A DNA stretch of 33,281 nucleotides from contig JAFRHS010000033.1 of the NCBI GenBank assembly GCA_017433225.1, positions 1 to 33,281 of the forward strand. The letters are read 5' to 3'. Below, piece by piece: positions 1 through 8,703 of the stretch. Every line of letters begins with the position of its first letter. Position 1 is the stretch's first letter. The notes under the pieces were generated by a model. The model was given only the letters and a program-made list of their open reading frames with translations, made no database searches and was not told the DNA's origin. The translations under genes were made by a program, and so were the position numbers. Origin of the DNA: Clostridia bacterium. Its GTDB lineage: Bacteria > Bacillota > Clostridia > Oscillospirales > Acutalibacteraceae.

Positions 1-2538
1 GCGGGCATAGCCGACGCCGAGTTTCCGCTGGAGCATGGACGTCGAGGCCTGACCGGCTTCGAGGACCACCTGGATGGCCTGTTCGAAGAGGTCGTCGGAG
101 CTGTCTCCGCCGGACGGAGCATTGACTCCGCCGCCCTTCTGGTTGGCGTTTTCGGTGGCCGCCGCGGCCGCTTCGATGTCCTTGATGATGGATTCATCGT
201 ATTCGGACTCTTCCTGGTTCTTGATGAACGTGACGACCCGTTCGATCTCCTTGTCCTCCGAGAAGCAGCCCTGGATCCGGGTCGGCTTTGAGACGCCGAC
301 GGGATTGAAGAGAAGGTCGCCGTTGCCGAGCAGTTTTTCCGCGCCGGTCATATCGAGGATTGTCCTGGAGTCGACCGCGGACGCGACGTACAGAGACAGA
401 CGGCTCGGGATATTCGCCTTGATGAGGCCGGTGATGACATCGACCGAGGGGCGCTGGGTCGCGATGACCATATGCATACCGGCGGCACGGGCCATCTGCG
501 CGAGACGGCAGATGGAGTCTTCGACTTCCTTCGGAGTCGCCATCATGAGGTCGGCAAGCTCGTCGATGAAGATGACGATCTGCGACATGACTTCCATGTC
601 GGGGTCGCCGGCAGCGACCTGGTTATAGCCCTTGATGTCCCGGACACCGGTGTCCGAGAACTTCTGGTAACGGTTCAACATCTCGCGGACGGCCCACTGA
701 AGGGAGCCGGCCGCCTTGGCCGGTTCGGTGACGACCGGGACCAGCAGATGCGGGATGCCGTTGTACTTCGAGAATTCGACCTTTTTCGGGTCGATCATGA
801 CGAGTTTGACCTCTTCCGGCGTCGCGTTGTAGAGGATACTCAGGATCATCGCGTTGACGCAGACCGACTTACCGGAACCGGTCGTACCGGCGATGAGCAG
901 GTGCGGCATCTTGGCGATGTCCATCGTGCAGATCTTGCCGGAGATATCTTTTCCGAGGGCGACGCTGAGTTTGCTCTTCTGGGCGCCCTTCTTGTATTCG
1001 GGGGACTCGAGGACCTCGCGCAGGTTGACCGCGTCACGGTCCTTGTTCGGGACTTCGATACCGACGGCGGTCTTGCCGGGGATCGGGGCGATCCGGACAC
1101 CGGAGGCAGCCAGATTCAGAGCGATATCGTCCGCGAGACCGGTGATCTTCGACAGCTTGACGCCAGCGGCGGGAGCCAGTTCATAGCGGGTGACAGACGG
1201 GCCGCGCGCGATGTCGACGAGTGTCGTACGGACGCCGAAACTCTCGAGCACTTCGATGAGTTTTTCCGCGTTGTCCCGGAGCTCTGCTTCGGAACCGCCG
1301 CCGAGACTGAGTTTCGGCGGATTCAGGCAGTCGAGCGGAGGCAGCTGATACTGTTTCTTGGGCTTCTCGGCTTCGCCGGCAGCCTTTTCCATCTCGGCCA
1401 TCTGGTTCCGGGCAGCTTCGACGTCGAACTTCTCTTCGACGATGGGCTCGGACTTCGGACGGGACTGTTTCGATGTTTTGCCGGCGGCTTTCTTGACGAT
1501 CTCATCGAGAGAATCGCCGACCGCAACACCGTTGTCGTCAAAGGCGGGAGCGGCCTCTTTCGCGGCTTTTGCGGCAGCAGCCGCTGCGGCTGCACTGGCG
1601 GCGGTTTCCGCCAATTCGGATTCGAGAGGCGCTTTCTTCCGTCCGCGGGACTTCTGGAAGGAGATCTCTTCCTCAGAAGAAGCCTCCTCTGCCGCTGCTT
1701 TTGCGCGTCTGCGGCGACCCGGTGTCGGACCGAGGTCGACATCGGGATTGAAGATCTCACGACGGGCCTGTTTTTCTTCCTGCTCTTCGATCCGCTGTGC
1801 ACGGCGCTCTTCGCGGGCGGCCTGCATGCTTTCATAGTTCTCACGGGTCGCCTCGCCGGCGCTCTTCACCGGATCGTAGAGCTTCTGGACGAATTTCGCC
1901 AGCGTGGTACCGGTCATGAGCATCAGTGCCACAAAGGCCAGAAGGATCAGTGTTATAGCAGCAGGGGCTTTCGCGCCGGTCATTTTATAGATCGGCCAGC
2001 CGAAGATGGCGCCGATCGCACCGCCGCTGGAAACCTCTCTGCCGATTTTGAATGTCCCGGCAACAGAAGAGCCGAATTCACCGGGTACACCGTCTCCGGC
2101 AATGACATAGATGGCCGCACAGATCAAAGCGATGGCAAAACAGGCTTCGATGACCTTATGCTTGATATTGATCGTGTCCCGGTCATAAGACGTCATGACA
2201 GCGACGATCATCAGCAGGATCGGGAACACATACGCCATGACTCTTCCAAACAGTCCGAACACGACGTCCTGAAGGCCGGTCCAGAGACTATGATCTCCAC
2301 CCGGGATAATGGTCACGAACAGCAAAAACAGTGCGACCGCGAAAAGCACGATGGCGCCGATCTGCTTCCCGTTGGAGGCAGCGGCGCTGTTCTTTGCGGT
2401 CTTTGCCGTTCTCTGTGCGGTCTTTTTGGCGCCGGAAGTGCCGCGGGGCGCAGAGGTGCGGGACCCGCCGGACTTTTTCGCAGCAGGTCTGCTGTTCGTA
2501 TTCTTTTTGCTGGAACTTCCCTTCTGGGATGTCGCCAT
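1..2538 (-). CDS. ftsK: DNA translocase FtsK/SpoIIIE, 3' end outside window
   Basis: ATP-driven, membrane-anchored DNA pump that clears chromosome DNA through the closing division or sporulation septum. The reading frame is open from an ATG at 2538 to base 1 (846 codons), so the C-terminal part is cut by the window edge; the last residues belong to the gamma winged-helix region that reads DNA orientation. Seen in order: a basic N-terminal stretch (1-57), about four hydrophobic segments (roughly 59-78, 92-116, 129-148, 192-210), an Ala/Glu/Lys-rich linker to about 430, then the motor with Walker A GTTGSGKS (551-558) and Walker B IFIDE ending D659-E660. An AGGTGA site precedes the ATG. It lies 18 bp downstream of uppP in the same direction, so the two are probably cotranscribed. 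The sequence does not separate FtsK from SpoIIIE by name. Confidence 0.95.
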   Translation of the reverse strand, partial: MATSQKGSSSKKNTNSRPAAKKSGGSRTSAPRGTSGAKKTAQRTAKTAKNSAAASNGKQIGAIVLFAVALFLLFVTIIPGGDHSLWTGLQDVVFGLFGRVMAYVFPILLMIVAVMTSYDRDTINIKHKVIEACFAIALICAAIYVIAGDGVPGEFGSSVAGTFKIGREVSSGGAIGAIFGWPIYKMTGAKAPAAITLILLAFVALMLMTGTTLAKFVQKLYDPVKSAGEATRENYESMQAAREERRAQRIEEQEEKQARREIFNPDVDLGPTPGRRRRAKAAAEEASSEEEISFQKSRGRKKAPLESELAETAASAAAAAAAAKAAKEAAPAFDDNGVAVGDSLDEIVKKAAGKTSKQSRPKSEPIVEEKFDVEAARNQMAEMEKAAGEAEKPKKQYQLPPLDCLNPPKLSLGGGSEAELRDNAEKLIEVLESFGVRTTLVDIARGPSVTRYELAPAAGVKLSKITGLADDIALNLAASGVRIAPIPGKTAVGIEVPNKDRDAVNLREVLESPEYKKGAQKSKLSVALGKDISGKICTMDIAKMPHLLIAGTTGSGKSVCVNAMILSILYNATPEEVKLVMIDPKKVEFSKYNGIPHLLVPVVTEPAKAAGSLQWAVREMLNRYQKFSDTGVRDIKGYNQVAAGDPDMEVMSQIVIFIDELADLMMATPKEVEDSICRLAQMARAAGMHMVIATQRPSVDVITGLIKANIPSRLSLYVASAVDSRTILDMTGAEKLLGNGDLLFNPVGVSKPTRIQGCFSEDKEIERVVTFIKNQEESEYDESIIKDIEAAAAATENANQKGGGVNAPSGGDSSDDLFEQAIQVVLEAGQASTSMLQRKLGVGYAR

Positions 2539-2556
2539 TTGATTCACCTCGTAGAA

Positions 2557-3438
2557 TTACAGGATCCCCAGTTTCTCCAGCGTGGCGATCGTGATGACGA
2601 CCGCGGAGAGGATCAGGCAGTAGTAGCCGAAGAACTGGAACTTATCTTTATTGACGAGCCACTCAAGGAGTTTGATGGCTGCGACACCGACCACAGCGGC
2701 AACGATGATGCCGACGATGACCGGGCCGATGCTGAGAGCTAAAGCGCCGCCTTCAAGGGTGTCTTTGATCTCAAGGACAGCTGCTGCCAGAACGGCAGGA
2801 GTACCGAGGACAAAGGAGTATTCGACCATGTAGTCTTTATCGACGCCGCGGAGCATACCGGTGGCGATCGTGGAACCGGACCGGGAGATGCCGGGGAATG
2901 CGGCCGCAGCAAGCTGCGCCACACCGACCCACCACGCGTCTTTGCCTTCAACCATCGGACGGATGTTCTTCTTCGTCCGGGCGGCACGGGCGCCGGTCAG
3001 GAGCAGGATGGCGGTGGTGAGGAAACAGAATCCCTCCACCAGGATGTCCGAATCGTTCGCCAGACCTTCGACGAGGTCCTTGAGGTTCTGTCCTCCCCCG
3101 ACGGGAATGAACAGGAACAGAAGCGGGATGCAGGAGATGAACATCATGTAGAGCATGTGACGGTCATCCGAGACATGCTTCGTGTCGAGTTTTCTCGTAA
3201 AGAACTCACCGATCGTCTTCCCGATCTCTTTGATGAGTTTCCAGAAGGTCTTGTAATAGACCGCGATGACAGCGACCAGCGTGCCGATGTGCAGGAATAC
3301 GGTCAGCGTCAGGGAACCTTTTCCGGAAATGCCCATGAAGTGCTGGAACACGGAGAGGTGGCCGGAACTGGAGACCGGCAGGAATTCGGTGGCACCCTGA
3401 ACGATGCCGAGGATGATCGCTTTGAGATATTCCATCAT
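2557..3438 (-). CDS. uppP: Undecaprenyl-diphosphatase UppP (BacA)
   Basis: Integral membrane phosphatase that converts undecaprenyl diphosphate to the monophosphate, recycling the lipid carrier for peptidoglycan and other wall polymers; it is also the bacitracin-resistance protein BacA. The protein is 293 aa, usual for the family, and strongly hydrophobic. It carries the N-terminal signature QGATEFLPVSSSGHL (about 14-28, with the Q/E-xxx-E pair Q14/E18 and His27) and the second signature PGISRSGST (about 182-190, Arg186). I chose the ATG at 3438 because a GGAGA site lies ten bases before it; a longer frame opening at 3468 has no such site and would add ten hydrophilic residues. A sigma-A promoter lies just upstream (3480-3508). 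The translocase gene follows 18 bp downstream. Confidence 0.96.
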   Translation of the reverse strand: MMEYLKAIILGIVQGATEFLPVSSSGHLSVFQHFMGISGKGSLTLTVFLHIGTLVAVIAVYYKTFWKLIKEIGKTIGEFFTRKLDTKHVSDDRHMLYMMFISCIPLLFLFIPVGGGQNLKDLVEGLANDSDILVEGFCFLTTAILLLTGARAARTKKNIRPMVEGKDAWWVGVAQLAAAAFPGISRSGSTIATGMLRGVDKDYMVEYSFVLGTPAVLAAAVLEIKDTLEGGALALSIGPVIVGIIVAAVVGVAAIKLLEWLVNKDKFQFFGYYCLILSAVVITIATLEKLGIL

Positions 3439-3479
3439 ATCAGAATGTTCTCCTTTTAATTTAAACAATATTCCGAGTC

Positions 3480-3508
3480 ATTATAACAAAATGTAGCGTT
3501 CACTTCAA
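3480..3508 (-). promoter_or_regulatory. Sigma-A promoter of uppP-ftsK
   Basis: Read on the minus strand, TTGAAG (3503-3508) and TATAAT (3480-3485) are separated by 17 bases. The predicted start lies near 3473, about 35 bases before the uppP ATG at 3438. Confidence 0.75.
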
Positions 3509-3541
3509 GACGCAGCACAATTTATGCCCATTTTTACAAGA

Positions 3542-3560
3542 TTGTGAAATATTAGCATAA
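3542..3560. promoter_or_regulatory. Candidate Rex operator, upstream site
   Basis: TTGTGAAATATTAGCATAA matches the known Rex half-site TTGTGAAATATT fully on the left and approximately on the right, with one extra base. It ends seven bases before the -35 box of the dehydrogenase-rex promoter. The match to the family consensus is from memory; binding by the Rex encoded here is inferred. Confidence 0.5.
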
Positions 3561-3566
3561 ATAACA

Positions 3567-3595
3567 TTGACAGACTCTTAACACATTACTATAAT
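3567..3595 (+). promoter_or_regulatory. Consensus sigma-A promoter for the dehydrogenase-rex operon
   Basis: TTGACA (3567-3572) and TATAAT (3590-3595) with a 17-base spacer, a perfect match to the vegetative consensus. The predicted start is near 3602, which lies inside the frame that opens at 3596 and so rules out that upstream ATG as the start codon of the next gene. Confidence 0.88.
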
Positions 3596-3599
3596 ATGA

Positions 3600-3618
3600 T
3601 TGTTAAAAAATTAAACAA
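3600..3618. promoter_or_regulatory. Candidate Rex operator, start-site position
   Basis: TTGTTAAAAAATTAAACAA is one inserted base away from the clostridial Rex consensus TTGTTAA-N4-TTAACAA. It overlaps the predicted transcription start, where bound repressor would block initiation. The rex gene lies two genes' length downstream in the same transcript, so autoregulation is the simple inference. Confidence 0.6.
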
Positions 3619-3640
3619 GTTGAAAGGATACCAATTCCCC

Positions 3641-4798
3641 ATGGGCAAGTATGACACCTATGTTGAACAGTGCACAGCGCACTTCAAAGCGCTCCTCGAA
3701 GAACAGCTCGAGCGCGAAGACCGAATGGAAGCAGATGACGAGAAGAAAGATTTCGCGAATCTCGATCACATCGTCATCGGATTCTGCGGCGGCGACGGCA
3801 TCGGCCCGGTCATCACGGCCGAGTCCAGACGTCTGGTCGAATTCCTTCTGAAGGACGACATCGCTTCCGGCAAAGTCGAACTGAAAGACATCGACGGCCT
3901 CACTATCGAGAACCGTCTGGCAGTCGGCAAAGCCATCCCGGACGATGTCCTGGCAGAGCTCAAGACCTGCGACGTCATCATGAAGGGCCCGACCACCACC
4001 CCCACCGGCGGCACCATGGAAAGCGCGAACGTCGCCATGCGGCGTGAACTCGATCTCTATGCCAACGTCCGCCCCACCAAAGTTCCCTCGGAGAACATCG
4101 ACTGGATCTTCTTCCGTGAGAACACCGAAGGCGAATACGTCCTCGGCTCCAAAGGCGTCGAAGTCCCCGACAAACTCGCCTTCGACTTCAAAGTCACGAC
4201 CAAAGCCGGTACCGAGCGCATCTGCCGTGCCGCCTTTGAATATGCCAAAAACAACGGCAAGGACTATGTGGCCATCGTCACGAAGGCCAACATCATGAAG
4301 AAGACCGACGGCAACTTTACAAAGATCGCGCACGAGGTCGCGAAGGACTATCCGGACATCAAAGCGGAAGACTGGTTCATCGACATCATGACGGCGAACC
4401 TCGTCAACCCGGCCAGACGTTCTCAGTTCCAGGTCTTCGTCATGCCGAACCTCTACGGCGACATCATCACCGATGAGGCCGCCCAGATCCAGGGCGGTGT
4501 CGGCACTGCCGGCTCCGGCAACCTGGGCGACAAGTACTGCATGTTCGAAGCCATTCACGGCTCTGCTCCCCGCATGATCGAGGAAGGCCGCGGAAAGTAC
4601 GCGAACCCCTGCAGCATGTTCAAGGCATCGGAAATGATGCTCCGCCACATCGGCTATATCGAAAAGGCCGACAAACTGGCAGCCGCACTCGAGATCTGCA
4701 ACGATACCGAGCGCAAATATGTAATCACCGGCCGTGAAGGCGGTGCCACCTGTGAAGAGTTCGGCAACTATGTCATGGAGACCGTCTCGTCCCTTTAA
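3641..4798 (+). CDS. Isocitrate/isopropylmalate dehydrogenase-family enzyme, probably isocitrate dehydrogenase
   Basis: Oxidative decarboxylase of a 3-hydroxy-dicarboxylic acid, most likely isocitrate to 2-oxoglutarate. The protein is 385 aa. It shows GGDGIGP (50-56), a substrate loop SANVAMRRELDLYANVRP (128-145) with the Ser-x-Asn-x-x-Arg-Arg pattern of isocitrate rather than isopropylmalate enzymes, the catalytic lysine context TKANIMK (K215), the metal-binding NLYGDIITDEAAQ (D274, D278), and a nucleotide loop HGSAP (306-310). The stretch after HGSAP is longer than usual, so I do not call NAD or NADP. I start at 3641, after AAAGGA at 3623-3628; the earlier ATG at 3596 lies before the predicted transcription start. 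Rex follows 54 bp downstream, which fits redox control of this enzyme. Homoisocitrate or tartrate-type activity is not excluded. Confidence 0.85.
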   Translation: MGKYDTYVEQCTAHFKALLEEQLEREDRMEADDEKKDFANLDHIVIGFCGGDGIGPVITAESRRLVEFLLKDDIASGKVELKDIDGLTIENRLAVGKAIPDDVLAELKTCDVIMKGPTTTPTGGTMESANVAMRRELDLYANVRPTKVPSENIDWIFFRENTEGEYVLGSKGVEVPDKLAFDFKVTTKAGTERICRAAFEYAKNNGKDYVAIVTKANIMKKTDGNFTKIAHEVAKDYPDIKAEDWFIDIMTANLVNPARRSQFQVFVMPNLYGDIITDEAAQIQGGVGTAGSGNLGDKYCMFEAIHGSAPRMIEEGRGKYANPCSMFKASEMMLRHIGYIEKADKLAAALEICNDTERKYVITGREGGATCEEFGNYVMETVSSL

Positions 4799-4852
4799 TT
4801 CTTATAACATTTTTGGCGCATCTTCCAATCATTTAGCAAGGAGAATCATGTT

Positions 4853-5488
4853 ATGGGATCCAAGTATGTATCCAGTTCCGTCATCAAACGCCTGCCCCGC
4901 TATTACCGCTTCCTCGGATATCTGATGGAAGACGGCATGGTCCGCATCTCCTCGAGAGAGCTTGCGGAACGCATGGGCCTTTCCGCTTCTCAGATCCGTC
5001 AGGATCTCAACAACTTCGGCGGGTTCGGTCAGCAGGGCTACGGTTACAACATCGAGAGCCTCTACACCGAGATCGGGAAGATCCTCGGCGTCGACAGCGG
5101 CTTCAAGACCATTCTCGTCGGTGCCGGCAATCTCGGTCACACCATCGCGCTTCAGATCGAATACGAGAAACGCGGCTTCGACCTCATCGGCATCTTCGAC
5201 AAAAAGGAAAGCCTGTCCGGTCAGATGATCAACGGCATCCCGATCCGTCACTCGAACGACATCGAAGATTTCTGCAAAGACAACGGTGTCAAGGTCGCCA
5301 TCCTCTGTGTCCCCTATGACGCAGCGAAGGAGCTCGTCCCGACCCTCGTCAAGAGCGGCGTGATCGGCTTCTGGAACTTCTCGCATTACAACATCAACGA
5401 GGAGTACCCCAACGTTTCGGTAGAAAACGTCCATCTCAACGACAGCCTGATGACACTCTGCTATCAGGTCCTGCATGAAAACAACTGA
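4853..5488 (+). CDS. rex: Redox-sensing transcriptional repressor Rex
   Basis: Dimeric repressor that senses the NADH/NAD+ ratio: it binds DNA when NADH is low and lets go when NADH rises, derepressing fermentative and NADH-consuming genes. The protein is 211 aa, the normal length. Residues 1-80 form the winged-helix DNA-binding domain (LPRYYRFL at 14-21, SASQIRQDLNNFGGFG at 44-59), followed by a Rossmann domain with GAGNLG (90-95). An AAGGAG site (4838-4843) lies nine bases before the ATG. It is cotranscribed behind the dehydrogenase gene from a promoter flanked by two Rex-box-like palindromes, so it probably regulates its own operon. The gene downstream begins 17 bp after its stop. Confidence 0.97.
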   Translation: MGSKYVSSSVIKRLPRYYRFLGYLMEDGMVRISSRELAERMGLSASQIRQDLNNFGGFGQQGYGYNIESLYTEIGKILGVDSGFKTILVGAGNLGHTIALQIEYEKRGFDLIGIFDKKESLSGQMINGIPIRHSNDIEDFCKDNGVKVAILCVPYDAAKELVPTLVKSGVIGFWNFSHYNINEEYPNVSVENVHLNDSLMTLCYQVLHENN

Positions 5489-5505
5489 CCGGGAGGGAAA
5501 CGCAA

Positions 5506-6186
5506 ATGAAACAGATCTTAGATTATATGCCTCTGGACATCGTCCCCCATCCGGACGGATTCGTTATCATCGAGCCTGACAAGAAAGATCAGGATGGCCG
5601 CCTTCGCATCTCGTTCTGGTTCTACAACCTGAAGACGATGGTCGTCCAGAAAGTCAAAAAGAACTTCTACACCGAGTGCAAATTCGGTCCTGCCCACGAG
5701 AACATCACACGGCAGATCAACGACTATATCTCCTGCGCGGTCTGTGAATCGCCGAGAGATTATATCAACGTCGTGTTCCCCACCGGCGAGATCGGCATCT
5801 TCGATATCAGCGGCACTCTCATCTGGACCGGCGACCTGCTCTACCACGACTGTGCGCTGCGCAGCTGCGCGCCTGACGGCAAGAACATCTGGTGCGCCGT
5901 CCCCGACCAGAATGCCATCGTCCGCTACTCCACCAAGCTGGAGCGCGTGGACTTCCGCATCGGCGGTGTCGACACGCTTGCCTTCGGCCGGCCCATGTCG
6001 GTCTCCCGCTACGGCGACGACCTCTTCGTCTGCTGCAAGACGTCGAACAACATCAAGAAGATCTCCCTCAAGAACTATGTCTCCGAGGACTACAAAAAGT
6101 TCGAGGAAGGCGTTCTGCGGTATCTTCGCGTCGGCGACAGCGAGATCGTCGTCCTGAACTCCGGCATTTACCTGCTGGACGACTGA
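5506..6186 (+). CDS. Unrecognised 226-aa protein, possibly beta-propeller-like
   Basis: I do not recognise a family. The protein is 226 aa, has no signal peptide or membrane segment, and is therefore probably cytoplasmic. It is made of short predicted beta strands separated by turns, with repeated patterns such as GEIGIFDISGTLIWTGDLL, NAIVRYSTKLERVDFRIGG and YGDDLFVCCKTSNNIKKISL, which resemble blades of a small propeller or sensor domain; this is a visual judgement only. A GGGAGGG ribosome site precedes the ATG. It sits between rex and a uracil-DNA glycosylase with gaps of 17 and 10 bp, so all belong to one transcript. Base composition matches its neighbours, giving no sign of transfer. Confidence 0.8.
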   Translation: MKQILDYMPLDIVPHPDGFVIIEPDKKDQDGRLRISFWFYNLKTMVVQKVKKNFYTECKFGPAHENITRQINDYISCAVCESPRDYINVVFPTGEIGIFDISGTLIWTGDLLYHDCALRSCAPDGKNIWCAVPDQNAIVRYSTKLERVDFRIGGVDTLAFGRPMSVSRYGDDLFVCCKTSNNIKKISLKNYVSEDYKKFEEGVLRYLRVGDSEIVVLNSGIYLLDD

Positions 6187-6196
6187 GGAGAACTCT

Positions 6197-6928
6197 ATGT
6201 TTGATACGACCCGGGCATCCCAGTGGGATGCCCTTCTCTCTGACCCGGACGTCCCCGCCATCCTTGCTCAGATCGGAGAGGCGATCGACCCCGCGGTCAC
6301 CGGAACGGACTATTATCCGGCCCCGGAGAACGTGCTGCGGTTCCTGCGCATGGAAGCTCCGGTGAAGTACTGCATCGTCGGCATGGACCCCTACCCCTCG
6401 TTCAACGAGCGGGACGGCATCCCGATCGCCACCGGACGCAGTTTCGAAGTCTCCGAACTGTACGGACAGGGCTGGGACTACAAGATCAGGCAGGCCTCTC
6501 TGCGCAATATGCTGAAGGCGATCTACTACAACGAGACCGGAACGAACCCTTCGCTTTCGGTCATCCGCGATGAGATCGTTTCCGGACAGTTCGACATCCT
6601 CCCGCCCACTGACTGGTTCAACGCGATGGAGGCACAGGGCGTCCTGTTCCTCAACTCCACGCTGACGGTGGAAGCCGGGAAACCCGGTTCTCACCAAAAA
6701 CTCTGGGAGCCGTTCCGGGCGAAGCTCATTCCCTATCTCGAGCGGATGGGATGTGTCTTCATGCTGTGGGGCAACAACGCCCAGACCGAAGTCTCGGTCT
6801 ACCTGAGCGACGAGGCAAAGACGTCTCAGGTCCTGACGGCCCCTCACCCCCGCATGGCCGAGTTCGTGACCGGAAACACCTTCCGTGACGCACCGGAGAT
6901 CGATTGGACCGGAAAAAACGTCGGGTAA
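6197..6928 (+). CDS. Uracil-DNA glycosylase superfamily protein, divergent family 1-like
   Basis: Likely excises uracil from DNA, starting base-excision repair. The 243-aa protein has GMDPYPS (62-68) in place of the Ung water-activating motif GQDPYH, keeping the Asp64 and Tyr66 equivalents but with proline for the histidine. It also has GRSFEV (80-85, a phenylalanine like the base-stacking residue), LFLNSTLTVE (150-159, with Asn153 like the uracil-reading asparagine), LWGNNAQ (190-196) and HPRM (217-220) where Ung has HPSP. The fold and most catalytic positions are present, so activity is likely, but substrate range may differ from standard Ung. It is the last gene of the rex operon and is followed by a strong terminator. 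The ribosome site is GAGGAG just after the upstream stop codon. Confidence 0.85.
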   Translation: MFDTTRASQWDALLSDPDVPAILAQIGEAIDPAVTGTDYYPAPENVLRFLRMEAPVKYCIVGMDPYPSFNERDGIPIATGRSFEVSELYGQGWDYKIRQASLRNMLKAIYYNETGTNPSLSVIRDEIVSGQFDILPPTDWFNAMEAQGVLFLNSTLTVEAGKPGSHQKLWEPFRAKLIPYLERMGCVFMLWGNNAQTEVSVYLSDEAKTSQVLTAPHPRMAEFVTGNTFRDAPEIDWTGKNVG

Positions 6929-6968
6929 AAGCGTTCGTCTATTTGTCCGCCGTTCTTATACACAAGAT

Positions 6969-7000
6969 AAAAGCCTCCGGCGATCGCCGGAGGCTTTTTT
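6969..7000. terminator. Bidirectional intrinsic terminator between convergent operons
   Basis: A perfect palindrome, arms 6971-6983 and 6984-6996 (AAGCCTCCGGCGA and its complement), is followed by a T run on the plus strand and preceded by an A run that serves the minus strand. It ends the rex operon and faces the end of the DUF362 gene at 7018. Confidence 0.9.
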
Positions 7001-7017
7001 CCTTATATGGGTGATTG

Positions 7018-8691
7018 TTACAGAAGGAACTGCGCCAGGATGCGGGTCTCCTTCATCGCCTGCCAGCGATCTTTGAGATCCTGCGGCGGAAGCGGAGCTT
7101 CGATCCAGTCGACGTCGAGGTTCTGCTCTGCCAGTTCGGGGATGGTGTAGACACCGTCCGTGAACGCATCGTAGGTCATGTCGGTCTTCTGGCCGAGGGC
7201 GGCGCGGCCGAGTTTGATGAGGTACTTCCGGACGGCACCGATGCCGATCCAGGGAAGCCAATGGAGATCGGCCTGGCCCGGGACCGTCGGCATCATGGAA
7301 GCAGCCATGCGGACGGCGAGGTTGTTGACTTCGCCCCAGCCGCGGATGAAGAAGAACGGATGCGTGGCGGCAGACTTCGCCGGAGCGGAGTTCTCGCCGA
7401 CGACGACCGTCATGCCGGGCAGTTTCTCGAGTTCTTCGAGCGTGTAGGCATGGCCGTCATCGCAGAGCCAGTACTTCACGCCGTTCCATTCCGCACCTTC
7501 GCCGACGATGACGTTCAGGTGACGCATCCTGGTCAGCGGATAGGTATAGGAGGCGAAGAAGACTTCGAAGCAGGTGCCGAGGGACGACGGGGTGCCGCCG
7601 CGGTCGAACTGTTCCATCGCGAACACTTCATCGTGGGTCCAGCCGTCGATCTTGTCGACTTTCGGGACATGGGGATTCGTGTAGCCGACGAACTCTTTGA
7701 CACCGGGCCAGTTCTTCTTGAAGCGCTCCGACAGAAGGGTCGGTTCGGCGGGACGGAACGGGACCACTCTCTTTTCGCCGATGATCTCGACGTCCGGGTC
7801 GCCAAAGCCGCGCTTGTCGGCCTCGATGATGAGGTCGTTCTTGTTCGGGTCGAAGCCCATGAGTTCCGTAGTGATACGGTCGACTTCGACTGCGTTGGTA
7901 CCGCAGATGATGCGGTCGAAGATGACGGGATCGTTCGGGCCGGGAGTGTTGCCCTCGCCGCCGATGATACCATCGATGACGGTGAGGTCCGGCTTGAACA
8001 GATACATGATGTCGGTCAGCTTCTTATTGATCTGCCAGGTATGGTTTCTGGCACGCATGTTGACAGAGTAGGTGCCCATCGAGTTCTTGAAGCCGAGGGT
8101 GACACCGGTGTAGATGTTGCACTTGGTCTTCGGATGGGACACGTAGAGACGCTCGCCGCGGATGACTTCGCCGATGATGTCCGGGACGTAGACTTCCTGG
8201 CCGACTTCCGCCTTCGGGCAGAAGAAGCGCTGGGTGGGAAGCTCTTCGAAGCAGACGAACTTGGCGTTGTACTTCTTGGCAATGTCGAGGTAACCGGCCA
8301 TCTTGGCATAGGTCCAGGTCACGAGACCGGAGCCCTCGCCGATGACGATATCGTCACAGAGTTCCGACAGGACTTCCATCGTGGCATCGAAGACACGGGG
8401 GTCGGTGGTCTGCGGGATGTCGTAGTCATACCGGTAAGAGGTCTTCGGGGTGACGAAGACGAGGTTCGGTTTGATGAGGATCTTCTGACCCTTGAATTTG
8501 GCTTTCCAGCCGGTGGCCTCGTCGAGCTTGTCGAGGGCGCTTCGAACGGTGGCCTTGATGGCCTTGACGTCGGCGCGGTTTTCATAACTCTCTCTGCCAT
8601 AGTCATAAGGAAGGCAGACATAGTTATGGGTGTAGTTCAGTTTTGGCGCTTCTTCGATAACGACAGCGTTATGATCGTATTTGACTCCCAT
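7018..8691 (-). CDS. DUF362 domain protein
   Basis: A 557-aa protein whose function is not known. DUF362 features visible are ILIKPNLVF (near 70-78), GEGSG, HPKTKCNIYTGVTLGFKN-SMG (a lysine/cysteine segment typical of the family) and DGIIGGEGNTPG. There is no CxxCxxC ferredoxin cluster of the kind fused to many DUF362 proteins, so this copy has no obvious iron-sulfur domain. No signal peptide or membrane span is visible, so it is probably cytoplasmic. It is the third gene of a unit: two small paralogous membrane proteins lie immediately upstream (12 bp gap), and AAGGAGG stands seven bases before its ATG. That arrangement suggests the three work together, perhaps at the membrane; no substrate can be inferred. 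Confidence 0.85.
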   Translation of the reverse strand: MGVKYDHNAVVIEEAPKLNYTHNYVCLPYDYGRESYENRADVKAIKATVRSALDKLDEATGWKAKFKGQKILIKPNLVFVTPKTSYRYDYDIPQTTDPRVFDATMEVLSELCDDIVIGEGSGLVTWTYAKMAGYLDIAKKYNAKFVCFEELPTQRFFCPKAEVGQEVYVPDIIGEVIRGERLYVSHPKTKCNIYTGVTLGFKNSMGTYSVNMRARNHTWQINKKLTDIMYLFKPDLTVIDGIIGGEGNTPGPNDPVIFDRIICGTNAVEVDRITTELMGFDPNKNDLIIEADKRGFGDPDVEIIGEKRVVPFRPAEPTLLSERFKKNWPGVKEFVGYTNPHVPKVDKIDGWTHDEVFAMEQFDRGGTPSSLGTCFEVFFASYTYPLTRMRHLNVIVGEGAEWNGVKYWLCDDGHAYTLEELEKLPGMTVVVGENSAPAKSAATHPFFFIRGWGEVNNLAVRMAASMMPTVPGQADLHWLPWIGIGAVRKYLIKLGRAALGQKTDMTYDAFTDGVYTIPELAEQNLDVDWIEAPLPPQDLKDRWQAMKETRILAQFLL

Positions 8692-8703
8692 TTCGTCTCC
8701 TCC

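Noticed and set aside
472..2742. 756-aa open frame on the plus strand
   Set aside because: It lies opposite the translocase and uppP, whose motifs are unmistakable; its composition (Arg, Asp, Gly rich) is the mirror of GC-rich codon use.
3596..3640. Upstream ATG adding 15 residues to the dehydrogenase
   Set aside because: It precedes the predicted transcription start and has no ribosome site, while AAAGGA precedes the ATG at 3641.
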